DNA of 47,865 nucleotides from Xanthobacteraceae bacterium (GCA_031291475.1 JARLIY010000003.1:1-47865), one strand, 5' to 3'. Counted from the first letter of the stretch, positions 31,049 through 42,155 are shown. Notes: generated by a model from the letters alone, not told the origin. Numbers and translations are program-made.

Positions 31049-31484
31049 CGCTCACCTCCTCACCGCACCGGCGGCTTCGGCATGAGCGTTGGCAAGAGAT
31101 CATCGTCGCGATCGCTTGCCATCGCGCAGCCGTCGATGCCGCGCACGGTCTCCGTCATGGGCGGTGCGATCCACGAAAGCCTTCGTGCCGACCGCGCCGG
31201 GGTTGCGCCTGTCCATGGCTTGCCTTGCCGTGGTGCGAAATCGGCGGAACATCATTTTCCGGCCGACCGGGGGCACATAGGCTTCCTTGCTCAAGCCGTC
31301 AAGCATTAATCGCCCGTAACCCTTTGATCTCTCAGGGCCGGAAGGCGCGCTCGCGTCCGGCCACCCGATGGCTGGAGGGGGAGGCTTGACGGGGCGACAC
31401 CCCGCCGCCTTATCTCAGTATCCTGAAGTCATCGAATCGTTACCGAGGACGGCGAGGGTGAGGCTCGGAGAACAAGGAGCAGCC
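31049..31484. other. Intergenic region between hisE and ppk1
   Basis: 436 bases. No convincing gene. A 68-codon minus-strand ORF (31,100-31,306) has no recognisable similarity or good ribosome site. I see no phosphate (PHO) box ahead of ppk1. The strong Shine-Dalgarno AAGGAG is at about 31,473. Confidence 0.4.
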
Positions 31485-33722
31485 ATGGTCGAGCGCGGCC
31501 AAGCGACTGTCGTCGCAGTCGAAACCGGCCAGGCGCGGCGTCTCGACACCCCGGTGCGGCTTGCGGAGCCTGCGGAACGGCACGCAGCCTCGGCGCTGGC
31601 CTCGAGCCCCGAGCGCTTCATCAACCGCGAATTATCGTGGCTCAATTTCAACCGTCGCGTGCTCGAAGAATCCGCCAACCGCGGACATCCGCTGTTTGAG
31701 CGACTCAAGTTTTTGTCGATCTCGGCGAGCAACCTCGACGAGTTCTTCATGGTCCGCGTCGCCGGTCTGCGCGCGCAGGTGCGCGCCGGGATCGGCACCA
31801 AGAGCCCGGAAGGGCTTACGCCCGCCGAGCAGCTGGTGCGCATCGCCGAAGCCGTGCTGCTCCTCGTGGAGGACCAGCAGGCGCAATGGCGCGAGCTGCG
31901 CGCCGCGCTCTCCCAGGCAGGCATCATGCTTGTGGACGGTCCCGACATCGCCAAGTCGGAAAAGCCCTGGCTCGAAGACTACTTTCTGTCGCACATCTTT
32001 CCGCTGCTGACGCCGCTCGCCGTCGATCCGGCGCATCCGTTCCCGTTCATTCCCAATCTCGGTTTCTCGATCGCCTTGCAGCTTGCGCGCGCCAAGGATG
32101 GCAAGGCGATGAATGCGCTCATTCGCATGCCCAACCGCATCGAGCGGTTCGTGCGCCTGCCGCAGGCCGGCGAAGGCGGGGAAGTGCGCCTGATCTCCGT
32201 CGAAGGCGCGACCAGCCTTTTCATCGGCAAGCTGTTCCCCGGCTATGCGGTCAAGGGTGTGGGTGCGTTTCGCGTCATCCGCGACTCGGAGCTGGAAATC
32301 CTCGAAGAGGCCGAAGACCTGGTGCGGCTGTTCGAGACCGCGCTCAAGCGCCGCCGCCGCGGTTCGGTGATCAGGCTCGACATCGAGGCGAATATGCCGA
32401 CGGAGCTGCAGCGCTTCGTGCAGCGCGCCCTCGACGCCGTCGACGACGGCGTGTTCAAAATCGACGGCGTGCTGGCGCTCAATGAGATGGCGCAGCTCGC
32501 CGGCCATGACCGGCCGGACCTCGAATTCGTGCCCTATACACCTCGCTATCCCGAGCGCATCCGCGACCATGGCGGCGATTGTTTTGCCGCGATCCGGCAG
32601 AAGGATCTCATCGTTCATCATCCGTATGAGTCCTTCGACGTCGTGGTGGACTTTCTGCATCAGGCTACGCGCGATCCGAACGTGGTCGCCATCAAACAGA
32701 CGCTGTACCGCACGTCGGCGGACTCGCCGATCGTCAAGACGCTGGCCGAGGCCGCCGAAGCCGGCAAATCGGTCACCGCGGTCGTCGAGCTCAAGGCGCG
32801 CTTCGACGAGGAGGCTAATATCCGCTGGGCGCGCGACCTCGAACGCGCCGGCGTGCAGGTGGTTTACGGATTCATCGAGCTCAAGACCCATGCCAAGCTT
32901 TCGCTGGTCGTGCGCCGCGAGGGCGACGCGCTGGTTTCCTACGTGCATGTCGGCACCGGCAATTATCATCCGGTGACGGCGCGCGTTTATACCGATCTGT
33001 CGTTCTTCACCGCCGATCCGGTGATCGCCCGCGATGTCGCCCGCGTGTTCAATTATGTAACCGGCTATGCGGAGCCCGCCGAGCTCGAGCGGATGGCGGT
33101 GTCGCCGATGACTTTACGCAAGCGCATGGTCGACCATATCGACCAGGAGATCGCGCACGCAAAGGCCGGCCGTCCGGCGGCGATCTGGATGAAAATGAAC
33201 TCGCTGGTCGACCCCGACATCATCGACGCGCTGTATCGCGCTTCCAGCGCCGGCGTGGCGATTGAGCTCGTGGTGCGCGGCATCTGCTGCCTGCGGCCCG
33301 GTGTTCCCGGCCTGTCCGAAAACATCTCGGTCAAGTCGATCGTCGGCCGCTTCCTCGAACACGGCCGCATCTATTGCTTCGGCTCCGGTCACCATCTGCC
33401 GCACCCGAAGGCGGCGGTTTACATCTCCTCCGCCGACATGATGCCGCGCAACCTCGACCGGCGCGTCGAGGTGTTGTGCCCAATCCTCAATCCGACCGTG
33501 CATGAGCAGGTCCTCGACCAGATCATGGTGGCTAACCTCAAGGACAACGAGCAGAGTTGGCACCTGTTGGCCGACGGTTCCTCGTCCCGTGTCAAACCCG
33601 GCGCGCAGGAAGAAAAATTCAACGTCCATACCTACTTCATGACCAATCCAAGCTTGTCGGGTCGCGGCAAGTCGCCGAAGGATTCCATTCCCCGCTTGCC
33701 GCACCGCTCCGATCGGGCGTAA
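31485..33722 (+). CDS. ppk1: Polyphosphate kinase 1
   Basis: 745 residues from the ATG at 31,485, preceded by AAGGAG. Reversibly polymerises ATP gamma-phosphate into polyphosphate. N-terminal domain [18 protein letters not shown] (FINRELSWL is invariant), then [15 protein letters not shown] and the phospho-His region [19 protein letters not shown] (about 488). Later [16 protein letters not shown] and [10 protein letters not shown] match the catalytic core. An upstream open frame (31,368) gives no homologous residues. It is next to ppx, so synthesis and degradation of polyphosphate are encoded together. Confidence 0.96.
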   Translation: MVERGQATVVAVETGQARRLDTPVRLAEPAERHAASALASSPERFINRELSWLNFNRRVLEESANRGHPLFERLKFLSISASNLDEFFMVRVAGLRAQVRAGIGTKSPEGLTPAEQLVRIAEAVLLLVEDQQAQWRELRAALSQAGIMLVDGPDIAKSEKPWLEDYFLSHIFPLLTPLAVDPAHPFPFIPNLGFSIALQLARAKDGKAMNALIRMPNRIERFVRLPQAGEGGEVRLISVEGATSLFIGKLFPGYAVKGVGAFRVIRDSELEILEEAEDLVRLFETALKRRRRGSVIRLDIEANMPTELQRFVQRALDAVDDGVFKIDGVLALNEMAQLAGHDRPDLEFVPYTPRYPERIRDHGGDCFAAIRQKDLIVHHPYESFDVVVDFLHQATRDPNVVAIKQTLYRTSADSPIVKTLAEAAEAGKSVTAVVELKARFDEEANIRWARDLERAGVQVVYGFIELKTHAKLSLVVRREGDALVSYVHVGTGNYHPVTARVYTDLSFFTADPVIARDVARVFNYVTGYAEPAELERMAVSPMTLRKRMVDHIDQEIAHAKAGRPAAIWMKMNSLVDPDIIDALYRASSAGVAIELVVRGICCLRPGVPGLSENISVKSIVGRFLEHGRIYCFGSGHHLPHPKAAVYISSADMMPRNLDRRVEVLCPILNPTVHEQVLDQIMVANLKDNEQSWHLLADGSSSRVKPGAQEEKFNVHTYFMTNPSLSGRGKSPKDSIPRLPHRSDRA

Positions 33723-33767
33723 GCGGAAAGCCGACCGCCCACTTTGGCCTTGTGCTGATTCCGACAG

Positions 33768-35288
33768 ATGAGCCGCGCCACGATCGACGCTCCCGGACGC
33801 CTCGACCATGGCCCGCCGCTTGCCGTCGTCGACATCGGCTCGAACTCGGTGCGCCTCGTGGTCTACGAGGGGCTGTCGCGCAGCCCAACCGCGCTGTTCA
33901 ACGAGAAAGTGCTGTGCGGGCTGGGCCGCGAGGTGCAGACGACCGGACTTCTCGCCGCCGATGCGGTCGAGCAGGCGCTGTCCTCGCTCAAACGTTACCG
34001 GGCGCTGTGCACCACCATGGGCGTGAAGCGAATTCTTGCGATTGCCACCGCCGCCTGCCGCGACGCCAAGAACGGCCGTGCCTTCATCAAGCTCGCCGAG
34101 CGCATCATCAGGACCGACATCGAGGTGCTCTCGGGACCGCGCGAGGCGGAGCTGACCGCGCTTGGCGTGATTTCCGGCGTCTATCAGGGCGACGGTGTGG
34201 TCGGCGATCTTGGCGGCGGTTCGCTGGAGCTGGTCGACATTCATGGCACCCGCACGCGGCGCGGCCTGACCCGGCCGCTCGGCGGTTTGGCGTTGGCCGA
34301 CATTTCCTCGAAGTCGCTCAAAAAGGCGGAGAAATACGTCAAGAAAACTCTCGGCTCGTTGCCGGTGCTCAAGGGGTGCGAGGACCGCACCTTCTACGCC
34401 GTCGGCGGCACCTGGCGCGCGCTGGCGCGGCTGCACATGTGGCAGACCGGTTATCCGCTGCACGTGATGCACGGTTACACCATTCCGGCGGACGACGCGC
34501 TGGAGTTCGCCCGGCTCGTGCATCGCGTCGATGTCGACACGCTGGCCAATATCGAGGTGGTGAACAACGCACGCCGCCCGCTGCTCGCTTACGCGGCGCT
34601 GGTGCTGGAATACGTCTTGCGTATCGGCAAGCCGCGCCAGGTCACGTTTTCCGCGCTCGGTGTGCGCGAGGGTCTTCTCTACTCGCTGTTGCGGCAACGC
34701 GACAAGGAGAAGGATGCGTTGATCGAGGCGGCGCGCGATCTCAATCAGTTGCGCTCGCGCTCGCCGCTGCACGGCGAAGAGCTGATCGACTGGACCGACC
34801 GCTTCATGGCGTCTTCCGGCCTCGACGAGCCCGGCGAGGAGCGCCGGCTTCGCCACGCCGCGTGCCTTCTGGCCGACATGGGCTGGCGGGCGCATCCCGA
34901 CTATCGCGGCGAGCAATCGCTCAACATCATCGCCCATGGCGGCTTCACCGCGATCGACCATCCGGGCCGCGCCTATCTGGCGCTGGCGGTGTTCTACCGC
35001 CACGTCGGTTTGGTCGCGGACGACGAGCTGTCGCCGCGACTGCGCGAGCTTGCCTCGACACGAATGATCGACCGCGCGCGCGTGCTCGGCGCGGCGCTGC
35101 GACTCGCTTACGTCATCTCCGCGGCGATGCCCGGCGTGCTGCCGAAAACCCGGCTCGGCGTGGAGCGGCACCGTCTGGCGCTGCGCCTTCCCGGCGAATA
35201 TGCGGCGCTCGGCGGCGAACGCGTGCTCAGCCGGCTGCGGTCGCTGTCCCGCCTGATCGGACGCGAGCCGGTATTGTTGATGGGTTGA
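33768..35288 (+). CDS. ppx: Exopolyphosphatase / pppGpp phosphohydrolase
   Basis: 506-residue Ppx/GppA protein of the actin-like ASKHA fold. Phosphate-1 loop DIGSNSVRLVV near the N-terminus; phosphate-2 loop VVGDLGGGSLELV; the C-terminal HD-like domain follows (ADMGWRAHPDYRGEQSLNI). Starts 46 bases after ppk1. Degrades polyphosphate from the end, and some members hydrolyse pppGpp. Confidence 0.95.
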   Translation: MSRATIDAPGRLDHGPPLAVVDIGSNSVRLVVYEGLSRSPTALFNEKVLCGLGREVQTTGLLAADAVEQALSSLKRYRALCTTMGVKRILAIATAACRDAKNGRAFIKLAERIIRTDIEVLSGPREAELTALGVISGVYQGDGVVGDLGGGSLELVDIHGTRTRRGLTRPLGGLALADISSKSLKKAEKYVKKTLGSLPVLKGCEDRTFYAVGGTWRALARLHMWQTGYPLHVMHGYTIPADDALEFARLVHRVDVDTLANIEVVNNARRPLLAYAALVLEYVLRIGKPRQVTFSALGVREGLLYSLLRQRDKEKDALIEAARDLNQLRSRSPLHGEELIDWTDRFMASSGLDEPGEERRLRHAACLLADMGWRAHPDYRGEQSLNIIAHGGFTAIDHPGRAYLALAVFYRHVGLVADDELSPRLRELASTRMIDRARVLGAALRLAYVISAAMPGVLPKTRLGVERHRLALRLPGEYAALGGERVLSRLRSLSRLIGREPVLLMG

Positions 35289-35367
35289 GCGCGCAGCGCA
35301 CACGCGTGCATTGCCCAGGCTGGAATGATAGATTGAATAGCCACGAGAAATGGGGGAGGGGAATCAT

Positions 35368-35760
35368 ATGGAAAATCTTAAGCGCTTCCTGGCGGTCATC
35401 GCGGTGATTTCGGTTCTGAATGGCATCGGGCTCGTTCTGACCCCGGCCGTCGTGCTCGCCACCTATGGCATCGAACCCTCTGCCGGTGCGATGTTGGGCT
35501 TCCGGTTGCTGGGCCTGACATTGATCGAGTTCGGTCTGATCAACTGGTTCGTCCGGAAATCCCACGATTGGACGGCGTTGCGCGGGCTCTTGATCGGCGG
35601 CACGGTCGGCTACGTTCTCGGTTTCGTGGTCTCTCTCTGGGCCACGCTGACCCACGTCATGAACCCGGCAGGCTGGGTGCTTGTCGTGACTTACGCCGTG
35701 CTGCTGCTGGGCTACGTGTACTCGCTGTGGGCCGGGTCGCAGAAATTCACCGCCAGTTGA
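35368..35760 (+). CDS. Small four-helix membrane protein of unknown function
   Basis: 130 residues from the ATG at 35,368 with a GGGGAGGGG upstream. Four hydrophobic segments: FLAVIAVISVLNGIGLVL, MLGFRLLGLTLIEFGLINWFV, GLLIGGTVGYVLGFVVSLW and GWVLVVTYAVLLLGYVYSL. I do not recognise the family. It is on the plus strand 79 bases after ppx and converges on rnd. Confidence 0.7.
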   Translation: MENLKRFLAVIAVISVLNGIGLVLTPAVVLATYGIEPSAGAMLGFRLLGLTLIEFGLINWFVRKSHDWTALRGLLIGGTVGYVLGFVVSLWATLTHVMNPAGWVLVVTYAVLLLGYVYSLWAGSQKFTAS

Positions 35761-35813
35761 GCTTAGCCTTGTGAGCTGAAGCGGCGCGCGCTGCGACGAG
35801 CGCGCGGGCAAAA

Positions 35814-36032
35814 TCACCGGCGCTCGACCGCGGCCACCCGGCCTTTCTCGATCGCGAGCGCGAGATTGCCGTGCTTGAGCGCCAGCGCCTTCTCCCCGAA
35901 CAGCTCGCGGCGCCAGCCGGCAAGCGCGGGAACGTCGGCTTCGTCGTCGGCGGCGATGCGCTCGAGGTCGTCGACCGTGGCGATCACCTTGGCGGCGACG
36001 TGATGGCGTTCCGCGATCATGCGCAGCAGCAC
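35814..36032 (-). pseudogene. rnd: Severed C-terminal tail of ribonuclease D
   Basis: 73 codons directly contiguous with the 319-codon frame of rnd and in the same frame, separated only by a TAG at 36,033-36,035. Encodes [26 protein letters not shown]...[14 protein letters not shown], the usual C-terminal HRDC-like end of alphaproteobacterial RNase D. A lone change of AAG to TAG in CTC-AAG-GTG, where most homologs have Lys (from memory), would explain it. It is not translated unless read through. Confidence 0.75.
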
Positions 36033-36992
36033 CTAGAGCAGCTCGACCACGGCGGTGGCGTTGGCGGAGGGCGGCAGGCGCGAGAGGTGCGGCAACGTTT
36101 TCATGTCGCGCTCGAGCCCGCGGGTCACCGCCGCGACGATAGCCTCGCCCCAGCGCGAGCGTTCGAAGCCCTTGGGCAGCGAGCGCAAGTGCTTGAGCCG
36201 CTCGATCGTCGTCGGCGCCTGCACCGCGAGGTCGGCGATCACTTCGTCCTTGAGCACCCGCGAGCGCGGCACGTCGCGCGACTGCGCCTCGCGCTCGCGC
36301 CAGGCCGCGACCTCGATCAGCACCGCGAGTTCCTTGGGTTTGCGCACCCGCGTTTTCAGCCGCTGCCAGGCGTTTTCCGGATCCATGCGGTAGGTGTCGG
36401 CTGACGTCAGCACCTGCATCTCCTCCTGCACCCAGTCGGCGCGGCCGCGGCGGCCGAGATCGTCAAGCAGCGCCAGATAGACGTCGCGCAGATGCGTCAC
36501 GTCGGAGACGGCGTAGGAAAGCTGCGCCTCGGATAGCGGACGGCGCGTCCAGTCGGTGAAGCGGTGCGACTTGTCGAGGCTATCGCCGGTGATCCGTTGC
36601 ACCAGCTGGTCGTAGGAGATCGAATCGCCGTAGCCGAGCACCATGGCGGCGACCTGGGTATCGAAGATCGGATGCGGAATAAGCTCGGCGCGATGCCATA
36701 CGATTTCGATGTCCTGGCGTGCGGCGTGAAAGACCTTCATCACCTTCTCGTCCGCCATCAGCGAGAAGAAGGGCGAAAGATCGATGCCCGGCGCCAGCGC
36801 ATCGACGACCACGGCCTCCTCGGCCGTGGCCATTTGCGCCACGCAGAGCAGCGGATAATAGGTGGTTTCGCGCAGGAACTCGGTGTCGACGGTCACGAAG
36901 GGGTGGGCGGCCATCCGCCGGCACGTGGCGGCAAGCTCCGACGTCGTCGTAATCGGCTGCATCGCGAACTTGGTACCGGAATCCAACATCAT
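36033..36992 (-). CDS. rnd: Ribonuclease D, truncated by an in-frame amber codon
   Basis: 319 residues before the TAG. The DEDDy 3'-5' exonuclease domain is complete: [10 protein letters not shown] (D, E), [12 protein letters not shown] (D) and [13 protein letters not shown] (Y..D). The first HRDC domain ([25 protein letters not shown]) is present; the last 73 residues are cut off by the stop. Processes the 3' ends of tRNA and other small RNAs. The ATG at 36,992 is followed by a second (36,989). Truncated protein could retain nuclease activity; partial readthrough or sequencing error are also possible. The next gene upstream is the TPP enzyme, on the same strand. Confidence 0.85.
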   Translation of the reverse strand: MMLDSGTKFAMQPITTTSELAATCRRMAAHPFVTVDTEFLRETTYYPLLCVAQMATAEEAVVVDALAPGIDLSPFFSLMADEKVMKVFHAARQDIEIVWHRAELIPHPIFDTQVAAMVLGYGDSISYDQLVQRITGDSLDKSHRFTDWTRRPLSEAQLSYAVSDVTHLRDVYLALLDDLGRRGRADWVQEEMQVLTSADTYRMDPENAWQRLKTRVRKPKELAVLIEVAAWREREAQSRDVPRSRVLKDEVIADLAVQAPTTIERLKHLRSLPKGFERSRWGEAIVAAVTRGLERDMKTLPHLSRLPPSANATAVVELL

Positions 36993-37083
36993 TGTCGCCG
37001 CTTAGTGTCGTTCCGATACCGCACGGGTGGCAAGGGCGGCGCGCAAATGTCAGGACGCGCGGACATAGTCTACTCCGGCATGG

Positions 37084-38748
37084 CTAACGGCCGCGCACCC
37101 GGCCCATGAGGATGAATTCCCACGGGCTCGGCATGGCGCCGACCGGCACTTCGATGAGGCTCGGTGCGTCGCGCCGCGAAAACGCCTCGCGCAAAGCCCG
37201 GCGCAATTCGGCCGGACCGTGGGCGCGGGTGGCCGCGGCGCCGAAGCTTTCGGCAAAGGCGACGAAATCCGGATTGGCGAGATCGCCGGCGATGAAGCGA
37301 TTGCCGTAACGCTCCTGTTGGATGCGGCGGACGTTGCCGAAAGCGCCGTCATTGAACACGATTGTCACCAGCGGGATGCGGTGACGCATAGCGGTCGCAA
37401 GCTCGGTCGCCGTGAACAGGAAGCCGCCGTCGCCGGTGATCGAAACCACCGGCAGGTCCGGCCGGGCATGCTGCGCGCCAAGCGCCGTGGCAAAACCGTA
37501 GCCGAGATTGTCCTGGTAGCCAGGCGAGAGATAGGTGCGCGGTCTGTGCACTGGAAACGCTAGGCGCGAGGCGAAGCCGACTTGCGTCACCTCATCGACG
37601 AAGATGCCGTCTTCGGGCAATTCGGCGCGGATCGCCGCGAGATAGGAGAGTTGCGGCTGGAGCTTCGCCAGCCGCTTGTTCATGCGCGCGTGGCGCTCGT
37701 GCATTTCGTCATTGCGCGAGGCTCGCCGTGCATTGTGCTTGGGCAGCACGTCGAGCAGGTGGCGCAAGATCGGCGTTGCCGGACCGGTCAGCGCCACTTT
37801 CGGCTTGGCGATACGGGCATGCGCCTTCGGATCGGCATCGACACGGATGATCGCCAGATCGCGGTCGTATCCCCAATGCAGTAGCGGGTAATGCAGATGC
37901 GTGCCGATGGCGAGCACCACGTCGGCTTCCGCCCACAATTCGCGGCCGAGCGGCAGATTGACCGAGAGCGGGTCGCGGTCGTCGATCACGCCGCGGCCGC
38001 GCCGGTAGGAGATGACAGGCGCTTGCAGGAGATGCGCGAGCCGCGTTACCTCGGCTGAGGCATCGAGCGCGCCGCCGCCGGCGACGATCAGCGGTCGTTT
38101 GGCGGCGCCGAGGTGCTTGGCGGCGGCTTTGATGGCGTCTTCGTCGATCGGCGGCACAGGCACGGGCAGCGGCGGCAGCGGGCGAACCTCGCCCGCGCGT
38201 CCCCACACGTCGATGGCGCATTCGAGCGCGGCCGGGCCGGGCCGGCCGGTGAACATGGACCGCATCGCTTCGGCGATCAGCCGCGGCGCCTCGTTCGGCG
38301 CGCGGATGCGGGCGGAATGATCGACGAGCCGCGCGACGATGCCGGCCTGGTCGAGGATTTCGTGAAGATGCCCGAAGCCTCTGCCGATCGCGTCCTGCGG
38401 GATCTGGCCAAACAGCGCGAGCACGGGGGCATTCATGCCGTAGGCGGTGAGCAGCGCCGCGGAGGAATTCAGGAGCCCGGGTCCGGGGACGACGCAATAG
38501 GCTTGCGGCTTAGCCGTCGCCAGCGCGGCGCCGAGCGCCATGTAAGCGGCGCCTTGCTCGTGGCGGGTATGGATGGTGCGGATTTTCGCGGCGTTCTTCG
38601 CCAACGCATCGAAGAAGTCGTCGTTGTGGATACCCGGCAGTACGTAAATCGCATCGAGGCCGTGGGCGACAAGCGCGCCGACGACCGCCTCGCCCGTGGT
38701 CATGCGGGCCGTGCCGGGCCTGGTCTTTTTGGTTCGTGCTTTGGTCAT
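37084..38748 (-). CDS. Thiamine-pyrophosphate-dependent enzyme (acetolactate synthase / benzoylformate decarboxylase-like)
   Basis: 554 residues, three-domain TPP enzyme. Catalytic Glu in HTRHEQGAAYMA (E64), the middle domain RPLIVAGGGALDASAEV, and the C-terminal TPP-binding motif GDGGFLFTATELATAM...VFND (about 435-465). GYQDNLGYGFATALGA is the usual strand of the C-domain. The substrate cannot be told; 2-oxoacid decarboxylation or carboligation is expected. ATG at 38,748 was preferred; an upstream open frame extends into the aspS leader. Confidence 0.85.
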   Translation of the reverse strand: MTKARTKKTRPGTARMTTGEAVVGALVAHGLDAIYVLPGIHNDDFFDALAKNAAKIRTIHTRHEQGAAYMALGAALATAKPQAYCVVPGPGLLNSSAALLTAYGMNAPVLALFGQIPQDAIGRGFGHLHEILDQAGIVARLVDHSARIRAPNEAPRLIAEAMRSMFTGRPGPAALECAIDVWGRAGEVRPLPPLPVPVPPIDEDAIKAAAKHLGAAKRPLIVAGGGALDASAEVTRLAHLLQAPVISYRRGRGVIDDRDPLSVNLPLGRELWAEADVVLAIGTHLHYPLLHWGYDRDLAIIRVDADPKAHARIAKPKVALTGPATPILRHLLDVLPKHNARRASRNDEMHERHARMNKRLAKLQPQLSYLAAIRAELPEDGIFVDEVTQVGFASRLAFPVHRPRTYLSPGYQDNLGYGFATALGAQHARPDLPVVSITGDGGFLFTATELATAMRHRIPLVTIVFNDGAFGNVRRIQQERYGNRFIAGDLANPDFVAFAESFGAAATRAHGPAELRRALREAFSRRDAPSLIEVPVGAMPSPWEFILMGRVRGR

Positions 38749-38882
38749 TTCCGCGCGGCAGCATGCGTCGGGTGGCCGTGGCGGGCAATGAAGAAGTAAA
38801 GTCGCCCTCGCCTTGACAAAGCCGCCCTCGCATGCGCTTTCCGCGTTCCGGCGCAAGCTTCGACGAGAGAACGCAAGAGACA

Positions 38883-40688
38883 ATGCACCGCTATCGCAGC
38901 CATACCTGCGGCGCGCTCCGCGCAACCGACATCGGCGGCGAGGTGCGCCTGTCCGGCTGGTGCCATCGCATCCGCGATCATGGCGGCGTGCTGTTCATCG
39001 ATCTGCGCGACCATTACGGGCTGACGCAAGTGGTGGCCGATCCCGACAGCCCGGCGTTCAAGGTGGCGGAGACGCTCCGTTCCGAATGGGTGGTGCGCAT
39101 CGACGGCAAGGTGCGCCGCCGCCCCGGTGGCACCGAAAATCCCGAGCTGCCAACGGGCGAAATCGAGGTCTACATCAGCGAAATCGAGGTTCTGGGCCGC
39201 GCCGGCGAATTGCCCATGCCGGTGTTCGGCGAGCAGGATTATCCCGAGGACATCCGGCTCAAATACCGCTTCCTCGATCTGCGCCGCGAGCACCTCCACC
39301 GCAACATCATGAAGCGCGGCGAAATCATCGATTCGCTGCGGCGGCGGATGAAGGCGCAAGGCTTCTTCGAATTCCAGACGCCGATCCTCACCGCCTCCTC
39401 GCCGGAAGGCGCGCGCGACTATCTCGTGCCCTCGCGGCTGCATCCGGGAAAATTCTACGCGCTGCCGCAGGCGCCGCAGCAGTTCAAGCAGCTGATCATG
39501 ATTTCCGGCTTCGACCGCTATTTCCAGATTGCGCCGTGCTTTCGCGACGAGGACGCGCGTGCCGATCGCTCGCCCGGCGAGTTCTATCAGCTCGATCTGG
39601 AGATGAGCTTCGTCACCCAGGAGGACGTGTTCGATGCGGTCGAGCCGGTCATCCGCGGCGTGTTCGAGGAATTTTCCGCGGGCAAGGATGTGACGGCGAA
39701 ATTTCCGCGCATTGCCTATGCCGACGCGCTGGCCAAATACGGCACCGACAAGCCGGATCTGCGCAACCCGATCGTCATACAGGACGTCTCGGAGATTTTC
39801 CGCGGCTCCGGCTTCAAGATTTTCGCCCGCATTCTGGAAAGCAGCGCCAAGGCGGCGGTGTGGACTATTCCCGCGCCCAAGGGCGGCTCGCGCGCCTTCT
39901 GCGACCGAATGAACTCCTGGGCGCAAGGCGAGGGCCAGCCGGGGCTGGGCTATATCTTTTTCGCCACTGACGCCGGCTCGGTCGTCGGCCGCGGCCCGGT
40001 CGCCAACAATCTCGGGGCGGAGCGGACGGAGAGGTTACGGGCGCAGCTCGGGCTGAATGACGGCGACGCGGTGTTCTTTGCCGCCGGTGAGCCCGCGGCT
40101 TTCGTGAAGTTTGCGGGCCTCGCGCGCACCAAGATCGGCGAAGACCTCGGCCTGATCGACAAGGATCGGTTCGAGCTGTGTTGGATCGTCGACTTCCCTA
40201 TGTATGAGTGGAACGAGGAGGAGAAGAAGATCGATTTCTCCCACAACCCGTTCTCAATGCCGAACATGCCAGCCGAGGAATTTCTCGCGCTCGACGGCGC
40301 CGATCGCGACAAGGCGCTAGCTCTCCGGGCTATCCAATACGACATCGTCTGCAATGGCGTGGAATTGTCCTCCGGCGCCATCCGCAACCATCGTCCCGAC
40401 GTGATGAAGAAGGCGTTCGCCATCGCCGGCTATGACGAAAGCGTGCTCGAGCAGAAATTCGGCGGCATGCTGCACGCGCTGTCGCTCGGCGCGCCGCCGC
40501 ATGGCGGTATCGCGCCTGGCATCGACCGCATCGTCATGCTGCTGTGCGGGGAGGAAAATCTGCGCGAGGTCGTGCTGTTCCCGATGAATCAGCGCGCCGA
40601 GGACTTGATGATGGGCGCGCCGTCGGAAGCGACGCCGAAGCAATTGCGCGAGCTTCATATCCGCGTGGTCAAGCCCGGGCCGGCCTGA
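38883..40688 (+). CDS. aspS: Aspartate-tRNA ligase
   Basis: 601-residue class IIb synthetase of the bacterial type. N-terminal OB-fold anticodon domain ([26 protein letters not shown]), class II core with motif 2 ([24 protein letters not shown]), the GAD insertion ([12 protein letters not shown]...), and motif 3 ([14 protein letters not shown]). ATG at 38,883; the 51 bases upstream in the same frame lack conservation. Whether it is discriminating depends on the presence of gatCAB elsewhere. Confidence 0.97.
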   Translation: MHRYRSHTCGALRATDIGGEVRLSGWCHRIRDHGGVLFIDLRDHYGLTQVVADPDSPAFKVAETLRSEWVVRIDGKVRRRPGGTENPELPTGEIEVYISEIEVLGRAGELPMPVFGEQDYPEDIRLKYRFLDLRREHLHRNIMKRGEIIDSLRRRMKAQGFFEFQTPILTASSPEGARDYLVPSRLHPGKFYALPQAPQQFKQLIMISGFDRYFQIAPCFRDEDARADRSPGEFYQLDLEMSFVTQEDVFDAVEPVIRGVFEEFSAGKDVTAKFPRIAYADALAKYGTDKPDLRNPIVIQDVSEIFRGSGFKIFARILESSAKAAVWTIPAPKGGSRAFCDRMNSWAQGEGQPGLGYIFFATDAGSVVGRGPVANNLGAERTERLRAQLGLNDGDAVFFAAGEPAAFVKFAGLARTKIGEDLGLIDKDRFELCWIVDFPMYEWNEEEKKIDFSHNPFSMPNMPAEEFLALDGADRDKALALRAIQYDIVCNGVELSSGAIRNHRPDVMKKAFAIAGYDESVLEQKFGGMLHALSLGAPPHGGIAPGIDRIVMLLCGEENLREVVLFPMNQRAEDLMMGAPSEATPKQLRELHIRVVKPGPA

Positions 40689-40689
40689 G

Positions 40690-41238
40690 CCGAGCGCTGC
40701 CGTTTTCATTCCGCCGGCCGCGGCGAACGAGGTGGCGCTTAAGGCGGCCACGATCAATTCATAGTCACCCTGCATGCGCTTTCTCCGCAGCAGCCGCAGG
40801 ATGAGGCGGAGCTCGCGCAAGACCTCGAGCGAAAGCCGGCTGGCGCAGCCGAGTGCGGCGGCGATGGCAAAGGCTTTGCGCTCCTCCTGCCACTAGCGCT
40901 CGACGGCGATAACCGCATCATCGAATTTGCGGCCGCGCAGCATATGCGCGCGCGCCGAAGCGGGCGCGCAAGGCGGGATGATTCGGATCGAGTTGGATCA
41001 GCCGCTCGATCCTGATCTTGAAGGTGTTGATGCTTGCGGCTTCGTCGAAGGCCGTGCCGATTTGCGCAAGCGCGACCGCCATGGCCGGTCTCGCTCTGGC
41101 GCGTGCCGCCGCGGAAGCGCGGCGGATGCGGGCAAGTTCGCGCTGCCGGCGCGGTACGGGTGCGCCGGGCCGGGAGTCTGTAAGCGGCATGGGGATCGGA
41201 TCTGGCGTCTGCCGCGCTTCACGGGAGCTCGGGCGCAT
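40690..41238 (-). pseudogene. Frameshifted unknown gene
   Basis: The minus strand holds one interrupted protein. The first part (from 41,238) reads ...MAVALAQIGTAFDEAASINTFKIRIERLIQLDPNHPALRARFGARA. Near 40,945 a shift of one frame in a GCGCGC run allows HMLRGRKFDDAVIAVER, a TAG at 40,893-40,895, then WQEERKAFAIAAALGCASRLSLEVLRELRLILRLLRRKRMQ and DYELIVAALS. The pieces join smoothly if the two defects are corrected. It shows no stop before it runs into aspS antisense. I do not recognise the protein. Confidence 0.6.
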
Positions 41239-41400
41239 AATGTAACTGAAATAGGGACACTTGTCAAGTTATTTTTTCAAAATCGGTGACGAGAGGGAGC
41301 GACAAAAGCGACGGTGCCGAATCGGGCTCGGCCCCGGCCGGGGCTGGCGCGGCGGCGCCGCCATGCATTCGTTCGCGGGAAAAAGGGACGGACGCCCGGC

Positions 41401-42150
41401 TCAAATCAGCTTGAGGCAGCACAGTACCTTGCCGACGACCTCGATCTCGCCGAGCGCGATTTCCTCACTCGGATGATTCGGGTTGTCGGAAATCACCTTG
41501 ACGCGCGTCGGGCGCGACGAGCGCACCACCTGCAAGCGCTTGACGACGATGCATTGGAAGGTGTCGCGGATCGCGTAAAGCCCGTCGGGCGTCGGCGTCT
41601 TGTGGCTGGTATCGACGATCACGCGTTCGCCCGACACGATGGTCGGCGCCATGCTGTCGCCGGTGGTGTCGAGGACGAGCAGACGGCCCGGCAAGGTGTG
41701 CAGCTGCTCACGCACGAAACCTGCCGGAAACAGCCATCCTTCGGGCTTTAATGGGTCGGCGTGACGGCCGTCCTTGCGCACTTCGCGGGCCGGTAGGCCG
41801 CCGCCTAGACCGGCGCGGGTGTCGAGCTCGGGCACTCGCCCGGGCGATGGGCCGAGCGGCTCGTCATGCGCGGCCTCCTCGCGCAGCACATCGCTTGATT
41901 CGACATGGCTGCCGCCGGTGCCGGGGTAACGCCCCCACAACAGAATTTGCTCGGGCGTGTAGCCGAGATGCGGGGCGAACGGCTTGAGGTGATCGAGGCG
42001 AAGCCTGATCTGACCGTTCTCCAGGCGGGACAATTGTTGCTTGGAAATCCCCGACATTCGCACCAGCTCGGAGCGCGAAATGCCGCGCTGCACGCGGGCG
42101 TAATAAAGCCCCGTCCATTGCTTCGCCGGTTGTCGATTTCGCCGCGCCAT
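41401..42150 (-). CDS. XRE-family repressor with S24/LexA-type peptidase domain
   Basis: 249 residues. N-terminal helix-turn-helix (about 18-70, RGISRSELVRMSGISKQQLSRLENG), a variable linker, and a C-terminal S24 peptidase with the Ser in TGDSMAPT (S166) and Lys in IVVKRLQVV (K204). A candidate Ala-Gly cleavage site is A113-G114 (TRAGLGGG). This is the pattern of CI-like repressors that self-cleave upon RecA activation. Upstream is a cluster of GTCACC sites. No phage structural gene is near, so it may be a remnant or domesticated. Confidence 0.85.
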   Translation of the reverse strand: MARRNRQPAKQWTGLYYARVQRGISRSELVRMSGISKQQLSRLENGQIRLRLDHLKPFAPHLGYTPEQILLWGRYPGTGGSHVESSDVLREEAAHDEPLGPSPGRVPELDTRAGLGGGLPAREVRKDGRHADPLKPEGWLFPAGFVREQLHTLPGRLLVLDTTGDSMAPTIVSGERVIVDTSHKTPTPDGLYAIRDTFQCIVVKRLQVVRSSRPTRVKVISDNPNHPSEEIALGEIEVVGKVLCCLKLI

Positions 42151-42155
42151 GCGGG

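Noticed and set aside
31100..31306. 68-codon minus-strand ORF between hisE and ppk1
   Set aside because: No ribosome site, no motif, nothing recognisable.
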